Source of the DNA: Tessaracoccus palaemonis
GTDB taxonomy: Bacteria > Actinomycetota > Actinomycetes > Propionibacteriales > Propionibacteriaceae
Assembly: GCF_019316905.1 (NCBI RefSeq)
Contig: NZ_CP079216.1
Coordinates: 1,922,001-1,986,000, forward strand
DNA length: 64,000 nt
Reading direction: 5' to 3'
Shown here: piece by piece, positions 17,687 through 27,294 of the stretch
Layout: each line of letters begins with the position of its first letter
How positions within the stretch are numbered: position 1 is the stretch's first letter
Translations under genes and position numbers: made by a program
The notes under the pieces: generated by a model
The model's input: only the letters and a program-made list of their open reading frames with translations
Database searches by the model: none
Told to the model about the DNA's origin: nothing

Positions 17687-18928
17687 TCAGGACCGGATCT
17701 GTCCGTCCCCCTCGACGATGTACTTGTACGACGTCATCTCCTGCAGCCCCATGGGGCCGCGGGCGTGCAACTTCTGCGTGGAGATGCCGATCTCGGCGCC
17801 GAAGCCGAACTCTCCCCCATCCACGAACCGGCTCGACGCGTTGACCAGCACCGCGGCGGCGTCGACCGATGCGATGAAGTGGTCGGCCGCGCGGCGATCA
17901 CCGGTGACGATGGTCTCCGAGTGGCCCGTGGTGTGGCGGCGGATGTGCTCGATGGCCTCGTCGATCCCGCCGACGACCCGGGCGGCGAGGTCGAGGGTCA
18001 GGTACTCCGCGTCGTACTCGTCGTCACGGGCCGGCACCACGGCGTCCGAGAAGCCGGCGGTGGCCTCGTCGCCGTGCACGGTCACTCCGGCCTCGGCAAG
18101 CGCGGCCAGGGCCGTCGGGAGGAACGCGTCGGCGACGTCACGATGCACGAGCAGGGTCTCCGCGGCGTTGCACACCGAGGGGCGCTGGGCCTTCGCGTTG
18201 AGCAGAATCGCCACCGCCGAGTCCAGGTCCGCGGAGGCGTCGACGAAGATGTGGCAGTTGCCCGTCCCCGTCTCGATCACGGGCACGGTGGACCCGTCGA
18301 CCACCGCGCGGATCAGGCCGGCGCCGCCGCGCGGGATGAGCACGTCAACGAGCCCGCGGGCGCGCATCAGTTCCCCCGTCACGTCGCGGCCCCCCTCCAC
18401 GAGGTGCACGGCGTCCGGTGAGACGCCGACGCTCTCGAGCCCGCGGCGCAGCGCGGCGACGGTGACACGGTTGCTGTGCAGGGCCGCCGACGAGCCGCGC
18501 AGCAGCGCCGCGTTGCCGGACTTGAGGCAGATCCCGGCAGCGTCGGCCGTGACGTTGGGTCGGCTCTCGTAGATGATGCCGATCACCCCGAACGGGACGC
18601 GCACCTGCGTCACCTTCACCCCGCCCGCCAGCCGCCATCCGCGGATGACGTCGCCGACGGGGTCTGGCAGGGCGGCGAGGTCGCGCAGCCCCTGCACCAT
18701 CCCGGCGACGCGTGCCGCGCTCAGCGCCAGCCTGTCGATCAGCGACTCCTCCGTGCCCGCGGCGCGGGCCGCGGCCACGTCCTCGGCGTTGGCGGCCAGC
18801 AGATCAGCCTCTACCGCGGCCAGCGCATCGGCCATGGCGTGCAGGGCTGCGTCCTTCGCCTTCCTGGTCAGCGTCGACAGTTCGAGCGATGCCCCGCGGG
18901 CGGCAACAGCCTGGGTCTGGAAGTTCAT
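17687..18928 (-). CDS. proA: Gamma-glutamyl phosphate reductase
   Basis: This 413-residue NADPH-dependent enzyme reduces gamma-glutamyl phosphate to glutamate-5-semialdehyde in proline synthesis. The catalytic Cys lies in [13 protein letters not shown], and the [19 protein letters not shown] stretch is a ProA signature. ATG at 18928 gives the usual N-terminus. Its partner proB is 880 bases upstream, separated by the PQ-loop protein gene on the same strand. The obgE-proB-proA-nadD-rsfS order is a common bacterial arrangement. Confidence 0.96.
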   Translation of the reverse strand: MNFQTQAVAARGASLELSTLTRKAKDAALHAMADALAAVEADLLAANAEDVAAARAAGTEESLIDRLALSAARVAGMVQGLRDLAALPDPVGDVIRGWRLAGGVKVTQVRVPFGVIGIIYESRPNVTADAAGICLKSGNAALLRGSSAALHSNRVTVAALRRGLESVGVSPDAVHLVEGGRDVTGELMRARGLVDVLIPRGGAGLIRAVVDGSTVPVIETGTGNCHIFVDASADLDSAVAILLNAKAQRPSVCNAAETLLVHRDVADAFLPTALAALAEAGVTVHGDEATAGFSDAVVPARDDEYDAEYLTLDLAARVVGGIDEAIEHIRRHTTGHSETIVTGDRRAADHFIASVDAAAVLVNASSRFVDGGEFGFGAEIGISTQKLHARGPMGLQEMTSYKYIVEGDGQIRS

Positions 18929-18992
18929 GGGCGCGATTCTAGTGACGGCCGGGACACCGCGCGGCCGCCTCAGGTCGCGTGGACGGGCCGGG

Positions 18993-19610
18993 TCAGCGGG
19001 CCGGGGACACGTCGACGGCGCGGATCCTGGCCCGTGCGCGCGCGGTGCGCACCAGGTACACGCACAGGTTGGCGACGCAGATGACCACCATCGCGCCGGC
19101 GCACGTGATCAGCGCCCAGTCCGTCGTCATGATCCCGAAGGAGAACCACATCGACTGCACCACGAGGAAGATCACGAGGAAGACCCCGGAGACGCCCGTC
19201 AGGTCGGGCGCGGTGATGAGCTCGCGCAGCTGGGCCCCCTGGCCGACAAGCTGCGGAAGTGCGACAACGATGCCGAACGCCAGGGCGCCGAAGACGATGT
19301 TCGTGAAGGAGAGGAGCAGTGCCATGGTGATGGGCAGCACGAGGGCGGGGAGCAGCTTCTGCCCCCTATCGCGGAGGATGAAGATGACGATGACAAGGCC
19401 CGCGGCCGCCATCAGCATGTTGGGCCACTGCATCTGCTGCTGCTGGACGAGGTAGCCGTGCACGCACCACGCCGACGCCGTCGCGACAGTCAGTTGCCAC
19501 AGCCTGAGCGAGACCCCGGCGCTCGTGCGGGCCCGCAGGATCCGCACCAGCTGCGGGATGTTCGACACGATGCCGATGACGGCTGCTACCCACCCGAAGA
19601 CCTCGATCAC
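18993..19610 (-). CDS. PQ-loop repeat (SWEET/SemiSWEET-like) membrane protein
   Basis: This 205-residue membrane protein has about seven hydrophobic segments and two PQ-loop repeats, [20 protein letters not shown] and VALPQLVGQ. That matches a tandem SemiSWEET/PQ-loop fold with a 3+1+3 build, a class that carries sugars or other small solutes by facilitated diffusion; the substrate is unknown. The GTG start at 19610 lacks a strong ribosome binding site. It lies inside the proB-proA interval, an insertion relative to the more usual adjacent arrangement. Confidence 0.8.
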   Translation of the reverse strand: MIEVFGWVAAVIGIVSNIPQLVRILRARTSAGVSLRLWQLTVATASAWCVHGYLVQQQQMQWPNMLMAAAGLVIVIFILRDRGQKLLPALVLPITMALLLSFTNIVFGALAFGIVVALPQLVGQGAQLRELITAPDLTGVSGVFLVIFLVVQSMWFSFGIMTTDWALITCAGAMVVICVANLCVYLVRTARARARIRAVDVSPAR

Positions 19611-19689
19611 CCCAGCAGCCTACGGGTCGGGTTCACACATTTTGAAACCGGCACCCCGAATCCCGTCCGGTCCCACCTCGCCCTGTCGT

Positions 19690-19758
19690 GCACAAGAGTG
19701 GCCAGGTCACCAGCATCCGGATATACGACACGTGCTCCGTCTCCAGCCACTTTTGTGC
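19690..19758. repeat. Intergenic element bounded by a 13-bp inverted repeat
   Basis: GCACAAGAGTGGC (19690-19702) and GCCACTTTTGTGC (19746-19758) are inverted copies with one wobble position, 43 bases apart, in the roughly 200-base gap between proB and the PQ-loop gene. The layout resembles the element at 34016-34104. I see no protein-coding signal inside. It may be a miniature mobile or structural RNA element. Confidence 0.5.
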
Positions 19759-19808
19759 CCGGCTGTGGGGAGCCCGGGGTCGTGAGTGCGATCAGCCGAG
19801 GCTGTGGA

Positions 19809-20903
19809 TCAGTCGCTGAGGATCAGGTGGTCGCGGTGCACGACGGGGCGCTGCCTGTGGTGGCCGGCCTCGTCGCTGGAGTGGCCGATCTCGCGGGTCA
19901 GCTGAGCGCTGGAGTATCCGACGAAGCCGCGGCCGACGGGCATGCCCTCGGGGCCGACGATCGAGACGGCCTCCCCTTCGGCGAAGTGGCCGTCGATGCC
20001 GGTCAGACCGGCGGCGAGCAGTGAGGCATGCCGGGACTGCAGCGCGCGCACCGCTCCCGCATCGATGTGCAGGGCCCCACGCGGCTCCGCGGCGAACTCC
20101 AGCCAGAGCAGCCGACGGGGGCGGCGCTTCCGTCGGGCGGGGAAGAACGTCCCCACCTCGTCGCCGGCGAGGGCCCGCTCCAGGTCGTCGGCGTGCCCGA
20201 GCACGACGCTCACGCCAGCCTGGGTGGCGATGTCGGCCGCGATGAGCTTGGTGGTCATCCCGCCGGTGCCGACCTTGGACCCGACCCGCGACGTGTCGAC
20301 CTCCAGGTCCGCGATGTCCTCGACCCGCTCGATCAGCCGGGCACCGGGCGTCTCGGGGTGCGCCGTGTAGAGGCCGGGCACGTCGCTCATCAGGAACAGT
20401 GCGTCGGCGCGGACGAGATGCGCGATGAGCGCGGCGAGCCGGTCGTTGTCGCCGAAGCGGATCTCGTGCGTCGCGACGGTGTCGTTCTCGTTGACGATGG
20501 GCACGACGCCGAGCCGGAACAGCCGGGAGATCGTGTTCAGCGCGTTGCGGTAGGTCTTGGGCCGCAGCACGTCCTCGACGGTCAGCAGCAGCTGCGCGAC
20601 CATCGTGTCGTGTTCCGCGAACGCGTCTGCATACGCTCGGATGAGCAGGCCCTGCCCGACAGCGGCCGCGGCCTGCTGCGACTCGAGGTCACGGGGCCGC
20701 CGCTTGAGCCCGAGCGGCCCGATCGCCGCGGCGATGGCGCCGGAGGTCACCAGCACCACCCGGATACCGCGCGCCTGCACGGCCGAGAGCAGGCGCGCCA
20801 GCTGGGTGACGCGCGCCGGATCGAGGCGGCCACCGGGACCCGTGAGCGCGGAGGAGCCGACCTTGACGACGATCCTCCCCGCCTCCGTGACCTCAGGCCT
20901 CAT
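19809..20903 (-). CDS. proB: Glutamate 5-kinase with PUA domain
   Basis: This 364-residue enzyme phosphorylates glutamate to start proline synthesis and is usually feedback-inhibited by proline. The kinase domain shows [37 protein letters not shown] and [17 protein letters not shown] domain follows from about residue 270 ([13 protein letters not shown] and after). It overlaps the end of obgE by 11 bases, indicating co-transcription. Confidence 0.96.
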   Translation of the reverse strand: MRPEVTEAGRIVVKVGSSALTGPGGRLDPARVTQLARLLSAVQARGIRVVLVTSGAIAAAIGPLGLKRRPRDLESQQAAAAVGQGLLIRAYADAFAEHDTMVAQLLLTVEDVLRPKTYRNALNTISRLFRLGVVPIVNENDTVATHEIRFGDNDRLAALIAHLVRADALFLMSDVPGLYTAHPETPGARLIERVEDIADLEVDTSRVGSKVGTGGMTTKLIAADIATQAGVSVVLGHADDLERALAGDEVGTFFPARRKRRPRRLLWLEFAAEPRGALHIDAGAVRALQSRHASLLAAGLTGIDGHFAEGEAVSIVGPEGMPVGRGFVGYSSAQLTREIGHSSDEAGHHRQRPVVHRDHLILSD

Positions 20904-22392
20904 CGACGCCCTCGGGATCGAACTCGACGCCCTGGCTGGCGGCGTCGATCGCCTTGGCTGCGTGGTATTCGGCGTCGAGCCTGCGGCGCCGCGCGACGGC
21001 GGGGCGCTCGGACTCGAGGCGCTGGTCCTCGCCTCGACGGCTGAGGATCTCCGCGCCGATCTCGACCTGCGGGGCGAAGTCGAACACGACGGCGTTCTCG
21101 CCGCCGATGGCCACCGCGTCGCCGGCGCGGGCGCCGATCTCCAGCAGCCTGGTCTCGACGCCGAGGCGGTTGAGGCGGTCCGCGAGGTAGCCGACGGCCT
21201 CGGCGTTGGTGAAGTCGGTCTGGCGCACCCAGCGCTCGGGCTTATCGCCGCGGACGCGCCACACGAAGCCGCCCTCGCCGTCGCCCTTCTTCGCGATGGT
21301 GAACTCCTCCACCTTCTCCCCCTTGCGGGAGCCGACGGGTGCAGGTCGCAGCACCTTCCGCTCGACCGGTGCGGGCAGGGCGGCGCGGCGCTTCTCCACG
21401 ATGTCGGCCATGGCGAACTTCAGCTCGTTCAGCCCCTCGCCGGTCTTGGTGGAGATGGTGAAGATCGGGTGGCCGAAGCGCTCCAGCTCGGGCCGGGTGA
21501 TCTCGGCGAGTTCGTGTGCGTCGGGCAGGTCGACCTTGTTCAGCGCGATGAGCCGCACGCGGTCCTCGAGGCCTCCGTGCGCGTCGAGCTCGGCCTCGAT
21601 GGTCTCGAGGTCGGCGACCGGATCGCGGCCGGGCTCGTAGGTCCCGAGGTCGATGACGTGCACGATGGCCTGGCAGCGCTCGATGTGGCGGAGGAAGTCG
21701 AAGCCGAGACCCCGACCCTCCGAGGCACCCTCGATGAGGCCGGGCACGTCGGCGACGGTGTAGGTGACGTCACCCGCGACGACCACGCCGAGGTTCGGGA
21801 CGAGCGTCGTGAAGGGGTAGTCGGCGATCTTGGGCCGCGCGCGGGAGATGGCGGCCACCAGCGACGACTTGCCGGCCGACGGGAATCCGACGAGGCCGAC
21901 GTCGGCGACGACCTTGAGCTCGAGCTGGATCAGGCGCGACGAGCCCTCCTCACCCAGCAGGGCGAAGCCTGGGGCCTTGCGCGCGGCGGTGGCCAGCGCG
22001 GCGTTGCCGAGACCGCCCCTGCCGCCCTGCGCGACGACGAGCTCCTCGCCCGGCGTCGTCAGGTCGGCCAGCAGTTCCCCCGTCTCCGCGTCCGTCACGA
22101 CGGTGCCCTTCGGCACCGCCAGCACCACCGACTCACCGCGGGCGCCGTGGCGGAAGTCACCCATGCCGGGCTGCCCGTTGGTGGCCTTGCGCACCGACTG
22201 GCGGTGGTACTCGACCAGGGTGGACAGCGAGTCGTCGACCCTGAGCACGATCGACCCTCCCTCGCCGCCGTTGCCGCCGTCGGGTCCCCCGAGGGGCTTG
22301 AACTTCTCACGGTGGATGGAGGCGCAGCCGTGGCCGCCGTTGCCTGCCTGGACGGTGAGCTTCACCCGGTCGACGAACGAGGGGATGGCCAT
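20893..22392 (-). CDS. obgE: Obg-family GTPase (CgtA)
   Basis: This 499-residue P-loop GTPase acts in late 50S assembly and stress signalling. The glycine-rich Obg domain is at the N-terminus ([23 protein letters not shown]), and the G domain has GFPSAGKSS (G1), DVPGLIEGA (G3) and NKVDLPD (G4). A C-terminal OCT domain follows ([17 protein letters not shown]), then about 60 extra residues that are charged and probably flexible. The rplU-rpmA-obgE order is the standard one, with a terminator between rpmA and obgE. Confidence 0.97.
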   Translation of the reverse strand: MAIPSFVDRVKLTVQAGNGGHGCASIHREKFKPLGGPDGGNGGEGGSIVLRVDDSLSTLVEYHRQSVRKATNGQPGMGDFRHGARGESVVLAVPKGTVVTDAETGELLADLTTPGEELVVAQGGRGGLGNAALATAARKAPGFALLGEEGSSRLIQLELKVVADVGLVGFPSAGKSSLVAAISRARPKIADYPFTTLVPNLGVVVAGDVTYTVADVPGLIEGASEGRGLGFDFLRHIERCQAIVHVIDLGTYEPGRDPVADLETIEAELDAHGGLEDRVRLIALNKVDLPDAHELAEITRPELERFGHPIFTISTKTGEGLNELKFAMADIVEKRRAALPAPVERKVLRPAPVGSRKGEKVEEFTIAKKGDGEGGFVWRVRGDKPERWVRQTDFTNAEAVGYLADRLNRLGVETRLLEIGARAGDAVAIGGENAVVFDFAPQVEIGAEILSRRGEDQRLESERPAVARRRRLDAEYHAAKAIDAASQGVEFDPEGVDEA

Positions 22393-22468
22393 GAAGTGAC
22401 TCCTACGGGTCGGTTACGGCCAGCTTAGTGCGACCGCGGCGCGGGTCATCCGCGCGATTCGTGCCTGG

Positions 22469-22500
22469 AAAAAGAAGAAACGGCCCCGGAGGGCCGTTTC
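22469..22500 (-). terminator. Intrinsic terminator after rplU-rpmA
   Basis: GAAACGGCCC (22477-22486) and GGGCCGTTTC (22491-22500) form a 10-bp stem around a 4-base loop, followed on the minus strand by TTCTTTTT. It lies 21 bases past the rpmA stop and upstream of obgE, so obgE needs read-through or its own promoter in the following 75 bases. Confidence 0.85.
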
Positions 22501-22520
22501 TCGGAGAGTGTCTTCCCGGA

Positions 22521-22772
22521 TCAGGCGGGGACGACGTTGACGACGCGACGACCGCGCTTCACGCCGAACTCGACCTGGCCCTCAACGAGAGCGAACAGCG
22601 TGTCGTCGCCGCCACGACCGACGCCGTCGCCGGGGTGGAAGTGGGTGCCACGCTGACGGACGAGGATCTCGCCCGCGCCGACAACCTGACCGCCGTAGCG
22701 CTTGACGCCGAGACGCTGAGCGTTCGAGTCACGACCGTTGCGCGTCGAGGACGCGCCCTTCTTGTGTGCCAT
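22521..22772 (-). CDS. rpmA: 50S ribosomal protein L27
   Basis: This 83-residue protein starts [20 protein letters not shown], the canonical L27 N-terminus, whose tail reaches the peptidyl-transferase centre. [16 protein letters not shown] and the RRVVNVVP end are also typical. There is no cleavable N-terminal extension of the Firmicutes type. It follows rplU by 13 bases in the same operon. Confidence 0.98.
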   Translation of the reverse strand: MAHKKGASSTRNGRDSNAQRLGVKRYGGQVVGAGEILVRQRGTHFHPGDGVGRGGDDTLFALVEGQVEFGVKRGRRVVNVVPA

Positions 22773-22785
22773 CTGAAGTTCCTCC

Positions 22786-23094
22786 TCAGGCCTTGATGTC
22801 GGTGACCTTGACCTGGGTGTACCGCTGACGGTGACCCTGGCGCTTCTTGTAACCGGTCTTGTTCTTGTACTTCAGGATCCGGATCTTCGGGCCCTTGGTC
22901 TCGCCAAGAACCTCGGCGGTGACGGACACCTTGTCGAGCTTCTTCGCGTCAGAGGTGATCGAGTCGCCGTCGACCAGCAGCAGCGGCTGCAGGGTGACGG
23001 TACCGCCGACCTCTTCGGACACCAGATCGATGTCCAGGACGTCACCGACAGCAACCTTGTGCTGACGGCCACCGTTGCGCACGATCGCGTACAC
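22786..23094 (-). CDS. rplU: 50S ribosomal protein L21
   Basis: This 102-residue L21 starts with [19 protein letters not shown] and ends in the [18 protein letters not shown] motif that binds 23S rRNA. The start is a GTG at 23094 with AAGGTAGG upstream. It is the first gene of the rplU-rpmA operon and has its own strong promoter, separating it from rnj. Confidence 0.98.
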   Translation of the reverse strand: MYAIVRNGGRQHKVAVGDVLDIDLVSEEVGGTVTLQPLLLVDGDSITSDAKKLDKVSVTAEVLGETKGPKIRILKYKNKTGYKKRQGHRQRYTQVKVTDIKA

Positions 23095-23179
23095 GACTGA
23101 CCTACCTTCGTTTCAACTTCAAAAGCGTTGCGGGATGCCCGACCCGATTTCAACCCAGGGGGCAATGCACCGATGGGCT

Positions 23180-23208
23180 ACTTTACGCGGTGGGCTGCAG
23201 CGGGTCAA
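23180..23208 (-). promoter_or_regulatory. Promoter for rplU-rpmA
   Basis: TTGACC (23208-23203) and TAAAGT (23185-23180) on the minus strand are separated by exactly 17 bases, a near-consensus primary sigma promoter. It would give a leader of about 80 bases before the rplU GTG, room for autoregulation by a ribosomal protein. Confidence 0.8.
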
Positions 23209-23233
23209 ACCGGGGCGGTCCACCACGCGGCGA

Positions 23234-24910
23234 CTACGTCGTGACGACCACCGGGACGATCATCGGGCGGCGACGCAGGCGCTTGCTCACCCACTGGCCG
23301 ACGGTGCGGCGCGTGATCTGCTGCAGCCGGTAGGCGTCGTTGACGCCGTCGTTCATCGCGTCCTCGAGCGCCTTCGCGACGCGGGAGCGGGCGTCCTCGA
23401 ACACCGAGTCGTCCTCGGCAAGGCCGCGGATCTGGACCTCGGGGCCGGAGACGATCTGGCGGTTGTGCAGGTCGACCACCGTGATGACCGAGACGAAGCC
23501 CTCCTCGCCGAGGATGCGGCGATCCATGATGGAGTCGGAGATGTCGCCGACGAAGGACCCGTCGACGAAGATGTAGCTCGCATCGATGGAACCGACCTGC
23601 TTCGCCACGCCGTCCAACAGGTCGACGACGTCACCGTCGCCGATCACGAGGACCCGCTCGTGCGGCACGCCGGTCAGCTCGGCGAGCTTGCCGTTGGCGA
23701 TCAGGTGGCGCGCCTCGCCGTGGACGGGAAGGGCGTTCTTCGGGCGCAGGATGTTGTAGCAGTAGAGCAACTCCCCCGCAGAGGCGTGACCCGACACATG
23801 CACCAGCGCGTTGCCCTTGTGCACGACGTTGGCGCCGAGCTTCGACAGCGCGTTGATGACGCGGTAGACGGAGTTCTCGTTGCCGGGGATCAGCGAGCTG
23901 GCCAGCAGGACGGTGTCGCCGGGGCCGACCTCGATGACGGGGTGGTCCTTGTTCGCGATGCGACTCAGCGCGGCCAGCGGCTCGCCCTGCGACCCGGTGG
24001 AGACGATGACGACCTTGTCCTTGGGGTACTTGTCGATGTCCTTCAACTCGATCAGCGTGCCCGCCGGGACCTGGAGGTAGCCGAGGTCTCGGGCCGTCGA
24101 CATGTTGCGGACCATCGAGCGCCCGACGTAGACCACCTTGCGGTCGTAGCGGACGGCCTGGTTGAGAATCTGCTGCACGCGGTGCACGTGCGACGCGAAG
24201 CAGGCAACGATCAGCTTGCCCGTCGAGCTCTCGAACACCCGCTGGATCGCGGGGACGGTGTCGCGCTCGGGGGTGGTGAAGCCGGGCACCTCGGCGTTGG
24301 TGGAGTCGGCCATGAACAGATCGACGCCCTCCTCACCGAGGCGGGCGAAGCCCCGCAGGTCGGTGATGCGGCCGTCGAGGGGCAACTGGTCCATCTTGAA
24401 GTCGCCGGTGTGGAGCACCAGGCCGGCCTTGGTGCGGATGGCGACGGCCAGCGCGTCGGGGATGGAGTGGTTGACGGCCAGGAACTCGAACTCGTAGTGC
24501 CCGATCTCGAGGATGTCGCCCTCCTCGACCGCGTCGAGGGTGAAGTTCCGGATGCGGTGCTCGCGGAGCTTCGCGGCGACGAAGGCCAGCGTCAGCTTGG
24601 AGCCATAGACCGGAATGTCGGGGCGGCGCTTCAGGAGGTAGGGAACGGCGCCGATGTGGTCCTCGTGGCCGTGGGTGAGCACCAGGGCGACGATGTCCTG
24701 CTCGCGCCCCTCGAGGTAGTCGAGGGCGGGGAGGATGAGGTCGACGCCGGGGTGGTGGTCCTCGGGGAAGAGGACGCCGCAGTCGACGAGGGCGATCTGC
24801 CCGTCGATCTCGAACGCGGTCATGTTCCGGCCGACGTCGCCCAGCCCGCCCAGCGGGATCACGCGCAGGGTTCCGGGGGCCAGTTTCGGCGGCGTCTTCA
24901 CATCGTTCAT
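23234..24910 (-). CDS. rnj: Ribonuclease J
   Basis: This 558-residue metallo-beta-lactamase/beta-CASP nuclease has endonuclease and 5'-3' exonuclease activity and takes part in mRNA turnover and rRNA maturation. Metal-binding motifs are THGHEDHIGAVPYLL, the His in FLAVNHSIPDA, and LHTGDFKMD; beta-CASP motifs include VSGHASAGELL. ATG at 24910 matches the family start; the frame extends into non-coding DNA upstream. An IS481-type element sits about 125 bases upstream in the same orientation and has probably separated rnj from its usual dapA-side neighbours. Confidence 0.96.
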   Translation of the reverse strand: MNDVKTPPKLAPGTLRVIPLGGLGDVGRNMTAFEIDGQIALVDCGVLFPEDHHPGVDLILPALDYLEGREQDIVALVLTHGHEDHIGAVPYLLKRRPDIPVYGSKLTLAFVAAKLREHRIRNFTLDAVEEGDILEIGHYEFEFLAVNHSIPDALAVAIRTKAGLVLHTGDFKMDQLPLDGRITDLRGFARLGEEGVDLFMADSTNAEVPGFTTPERDTVPAIQRVFESSTGKLIVACFASHVHRVQQILNQAVRYDRKVVYVGRSMVRNMSTARDLGYLQVPAGTLIELKDIDKYPKDKVVIVSTGSQGEPLAALSRIANKDHPVIEVGPGDTVLLASSLIPGNENSVYRVINALSKLGANVVHKGNALVHVSGHASAGELLYCYNILRPKNALPVHGEARHLIANGKLAELTGVPHERVLVIGDGDVVDLLDGVAKQVGSIDASYIFVDGSFVGDISDSIMDRRILGEEGFVSVITVVDLHNRQIVSGPEVQIRGLAEDDSVFEDARSRVAKALEDAMNDGVNDAYRLQQITRRTVGQWVSKRLRRRPMIVPVVVTT

Positions 24911-25001
24911 GGGTCTCACCCTAGTGCGTCCCGGCCCCGATCGGCCCGTCAGCGGCCCCCCGACGCCGCCCCCTGTGAGACTCCACCTGGCGCCCCACGT
25001 T

Positions 25002-25030
25002 CCGAAAATCGTGCAGTGATCGATTCTCCC
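25002..25030. repeat. Short palindromic repeat, copy A (left of IS)
   Basis: CCGAAAATCGTGCAGTGATCGA followed by TTCTCC matches the start of the repeat seen in full at 27251-27294 (reverse orientation there) and at 26594-26645. This copy ends within about 6 bases of the IS left end, so it may have been cut by the insertion. Confidence 0.6.
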
Positions 25031-25035
25031 TGCCA

Positions 25036-26513
25036 TGTCTCGGTGCTTCGTGGACGGTTGTGTCTCAGTGGCTTGTTGACGGTTATGTCTCACGGTGGCT
25101 GGTGGTTCTGGGGCTGATTGTGAGCAGTCGGGTGGTGCCGGTGGGGACTTTGCCGGGGTGTGGGGTGGTGCCGACCAGGACGCCGTTGGTGTCGAAGATC
25201 TCGATTGTGGTGGCGTTGAACATGATGTGCAGTGTTTCGCCGATGTGGCTGCTGCCGACGTAGATCTTCGCGTTGCAGATGTGTACGCGGCCGCTGCGGG
25301 AGACCTGCCGGTCGGCCCAGCGGGCCTGGCTGGGGTCGGTGGCGGGACGTTCTCCTTTCAGGCGGCGTGTGATGCCGGACTTCACGGTCCGTCGGCTGGT
25401 CGGGGTTGGCTGGGGTGGTGGGGGTGTCGGTGGGCCGGGGAGTGCTTTCGGGCGGGCTTGGTAGGCGTCGGCGGGAGTCTGGTCGGGGTCCAGTGACTGA
25501 TGGGCCCGCTGGGTGTTGTAGTACTGGGCGAACTGGTCGGCGAGTTCTGCGAGTCGGGCCTGGGAGCGGATCGGGCGGTGCGCGTCGAGGAAGGTGTGGA
25601 ACGTCTGGTGCAGGCGTTCGCTCTTGCCCTGGGTGGTGGGTTTGCCGGGCCGACCGGTGATCGGCTCGACGCCCTGGCGTCGGAGGAAACCCTCGAGCTG
25701 GGAGGTCCTGCCTCGGCGTGACTGGTTGAACGCGGTCCCGTTGTCGGTCAGGAATCGGGCCGGGGCGCCGTGGTGGCCGATCGCCGCGGCGACGACGGTG
25801 ATCGCTGCCTGGCTGGTCTCGGACAAGGCGACGTGTGAAGCGAGGATGAAGCGTGAGTGGTCGTCCTCGACCTGGAGGACGCATCGTCTCGACCCGGCAT
25901 CGTCGTCGAGCACGATCTCGACTCCGTCGAGTTGCCAGCAGCCGTTCGGGTCCGGGTAGCGGAACCTGCGATACGACGCCCGGGGGCGTTTCGCGGGTTC
26001 CGGACGGACCACCCCGTGCCGGGTGAAGATCCTGGCCAGGGTGGCTCTGGAAGGCGGGTCGATCCCCTGACGGCGCATCGCGGCCGCCACGGACAACGGC
26101 CCATGGTCCCAGCCTTCCCGCTTCAACCCGGCACGGACCTGCAACGCGATCGTCTCGATCTCGTCGCTGGTGCGTCGCGCCACGGACCTGGCGATCGGCT
26201 GCCGGGCCGTCACCGCGGCGAGTTTGCCCTCGTCGGCGGCCCGGGACCGGACCTTGTAGAACTCGGCGCGAGAAATCCCGTGCTCCCGGCAGAACCTCGT
26301 GACCTCGCCCCTACGAGGACGGTCAGGGAAGTTGATGATCAGTAGACGAACACGAACATCGATACGAGCAGCCATGGCCCGACCCTCACCGCGGACACCG
26401 GGAACTGTCCACGAAACCGTGAGACAGAACCGTCAACACCCACTGTCAACGAAGGTCGAGACACATCTGTCTACGAAGCTATGAGACACAACCGTCCACG
26501 AAGGTATGAGACT
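25036..26513 (-). mobile_element. IS481-family insertion sequence with iterated ends
   Basis: An element of about 1.48 kb surrounds one transposase gene. Both ends carry inverted arrays of a motif of the form TGTCTC-N5-TTCGT-GACGGTT. The left end has two full units plus a half unit before the transposase stop; the right end has at least three, spread over about 110 bases. The outermost TGTCTC (25036) and GAGAC (26512) set the probable limits. I could not find an unambiguous target-site duplication. Palindromic repeat copies lie immediately outside both ends. Confidence 0.85.
25083..26375 (-). CDS. IS481-family DDE transposase
   Basis: This 430-residue protein has an N-terminal helix-turn-helix region (about 20-50, FCREHGISRAEFYK), a second DNA-binding segment (about 90-125) and an rve integrase core. 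The catalytic triad is complete: Asp150 (WQLDGVEIV), Asp211 (FLTDNGTAF) and Glu253 (TQGKSERLHQ). A proline-rich stretch near residue 325 precedes a roughly 85-residue C-terminal domain with HICNAKIYVG, often seen in actinobacterial members. The frame is intact and the start ATG at 26375 has GAGGG upstream, so the element may still be active. Confidence 0.93.
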   Translation of the reverse strand: MAARIDVRVRLLIINFPDRPRRGEVTRFCREHGISRAEFYKVRSRAADEGKLAAVTARQPIARSVARRTSDEIETIALQVRAGLKREGWDHGPLSVAAAMRRQGIDPPSRATLARIFTRHGVVRPEPAKRPRASYRRFRYPDPNGCWQLDGVEIVLDDDAGSRRCVLQVEDDHSRFILASHVALSETSQAAITVVAAAIGHHGAPARFLTDNGTAFNQSRRGRTSQLEGFLRRQGVEPITGRPGKPTTQGKSERLHQTFHTFLDAHRPIRSQARLAELADQFAQYYNTQRAHQSLDPDQTPADAYQARPKALPGPPTPPPPQPTPTSRRTVKSGITRRLKGERPATDPSQARWADRQVSRSGRVHICNAKIYVGSSHIGETLHIMFNATTIEIFDTNGVLVGTTPHPGKVPTGTTRLLTISPRTTSHRET

Positions 26514-26516
26514 TCA

Positions 26517-26570
26517 CATGATCGATTCTCCCCGGTCCCGCGACGAGAAACGCTCACAGCCTCGCCGTTC
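26517..26570. repeat. Short palindromic repeat, copy B (right of IS)
   Basis: This copy reads CATGATCGATTCTCCCCGG, then TCCCGCGACGAGAAACGCTCACAG. It is the closest match to copy A across the IS and shares GATCGATTCTCC with it. The two may be halves or neighbours of one original locus. Confidence 0.55.
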
Positions 26571-26593
26571 TCAGACGCCAGCCGCACGCGAGA

Positions 26594-26645
26594 ACCGTGC
26601 AGTGGTCGATTCTCCCCGGTCCGGCGACGAAAAACGCCCACTGCC
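26594..26645. repeat. Short palindromic repeat, copy C
   Basis: It runs from CCGTGCAGTGGTCGATTCTC through CCCGGTCCGGCGACG to AAAAACGCCCACTG. The outer CAGTGG/CCACTG arms make it an imperfect palindrome, and it ends 15 bases before the GNAT stop codon, so a transcript-end function for that gene is possible. Confidence 0.6.
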
Positions 26646-26659
26646 TGCGAGTGCGACGG

Positions 26660-27193
26660 TCAGTCGGCCGGCGAGATGTCCGTGTGCAGGCGCACCAGCT
26701 TGGTGTGCGTGCCGGACTCGTCGACGGCGACCTCCTGGTGTGCCCCGTCGGCACCCCACCCGCACCCGACGAGGAACGCGCGCAACGCGTCGTCGGCGGC
26801 ACGGACCCATATCGTCGCGACGTGGTAGCCGTCGGTGCGCAGCGTGTCGACGGCCGCGTTGATGAGCCGCGAGCCGTGCCCGTGGCCGCGGAACTTCGGG
26901 TCCACGACGAACTCGCCGATGGCGCCGTCGCGCTCGTCGGCGTCGTCGTCCGGCGAAGGCCCCGTCACCGCGAATCCGACGACGCCCGCCTCGCCGATCG
27001 CGACGAGCACCCGGAAGTGCGCCAGCGGCGGCTTGACGATCGCCTCGTGCCAGGCGCGGGCCGCCTCGTCGGCGGGCATGTCGGCCACCGCCGCCGCCAG
27101 CACCTCCGACTCGCTCCAGGCGCGCCGTTGGATGCGGGCGACGTCGACGGCCTCGGAAGGCAGGGCGAGGCGGACGGTGTCGATGGCAGACAT
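26660..27193 (-). CDS. GNAT-family N-acetyltransferase
   Basis: This 177-residue protein has the GNAT acetyl-CoA-binding motif in FVVDPKFRGHGHGSRLINAAVD, with the preceding strand GAIGEFVV and a C-terminal GYHVATIWVRAADDALRAFL. The target is unknown. ATG at 27193 is the most likely start (ATG 27202 is also possible). It lies isolated between repeat copies C and D in the disturbed zone between rnj and dapB, so it may be a late addition. Confidence 0.85.
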   Translation of the reverse strand: MSAIDTVRLALPSEAVDVARIQRRAWSESEVLAAAVADMPADEAARAWHEAIVKPPLAHFRVLVAIGEAGVVGFAVTGPSPDDDADERDGAIGEFVVDPKFRGHGHGSRLINAAVDTLRTDGYHVATIWVRAADDALRAFLVGCGWGADGAHQEVAVDESGTHTKLVRLHTDISPAD

Positions 27194-27250
27194 GCGCCCC
27201 ATCGTAGTCAGACCGCTCGCGTGACGCTGACCTCGGCTGCCGGGGCGAGG

Positions 27251-27294
27251 CAGTGGTCGATTCTCGACGCCGGACCGGGGAGAATCGACCACTG
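27251..27294. repeat. Short palindromic repeat, copy D (perfect 15-bp arms)
   Basis: CAGTGGTCGATTCTC (27251-27265) and GAGAATCGACCACTG (27280-27294) are perfect inverted repeats around a 14-base centre containing CCGGACCGG. Read on the minus strand it aligns with copies A-C, including the preceding CCGAAAATCG. It sits between dapB and the GNAT gene, where it could act as a transcript barrier, though no T-run is present. Confidence 0.7.
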
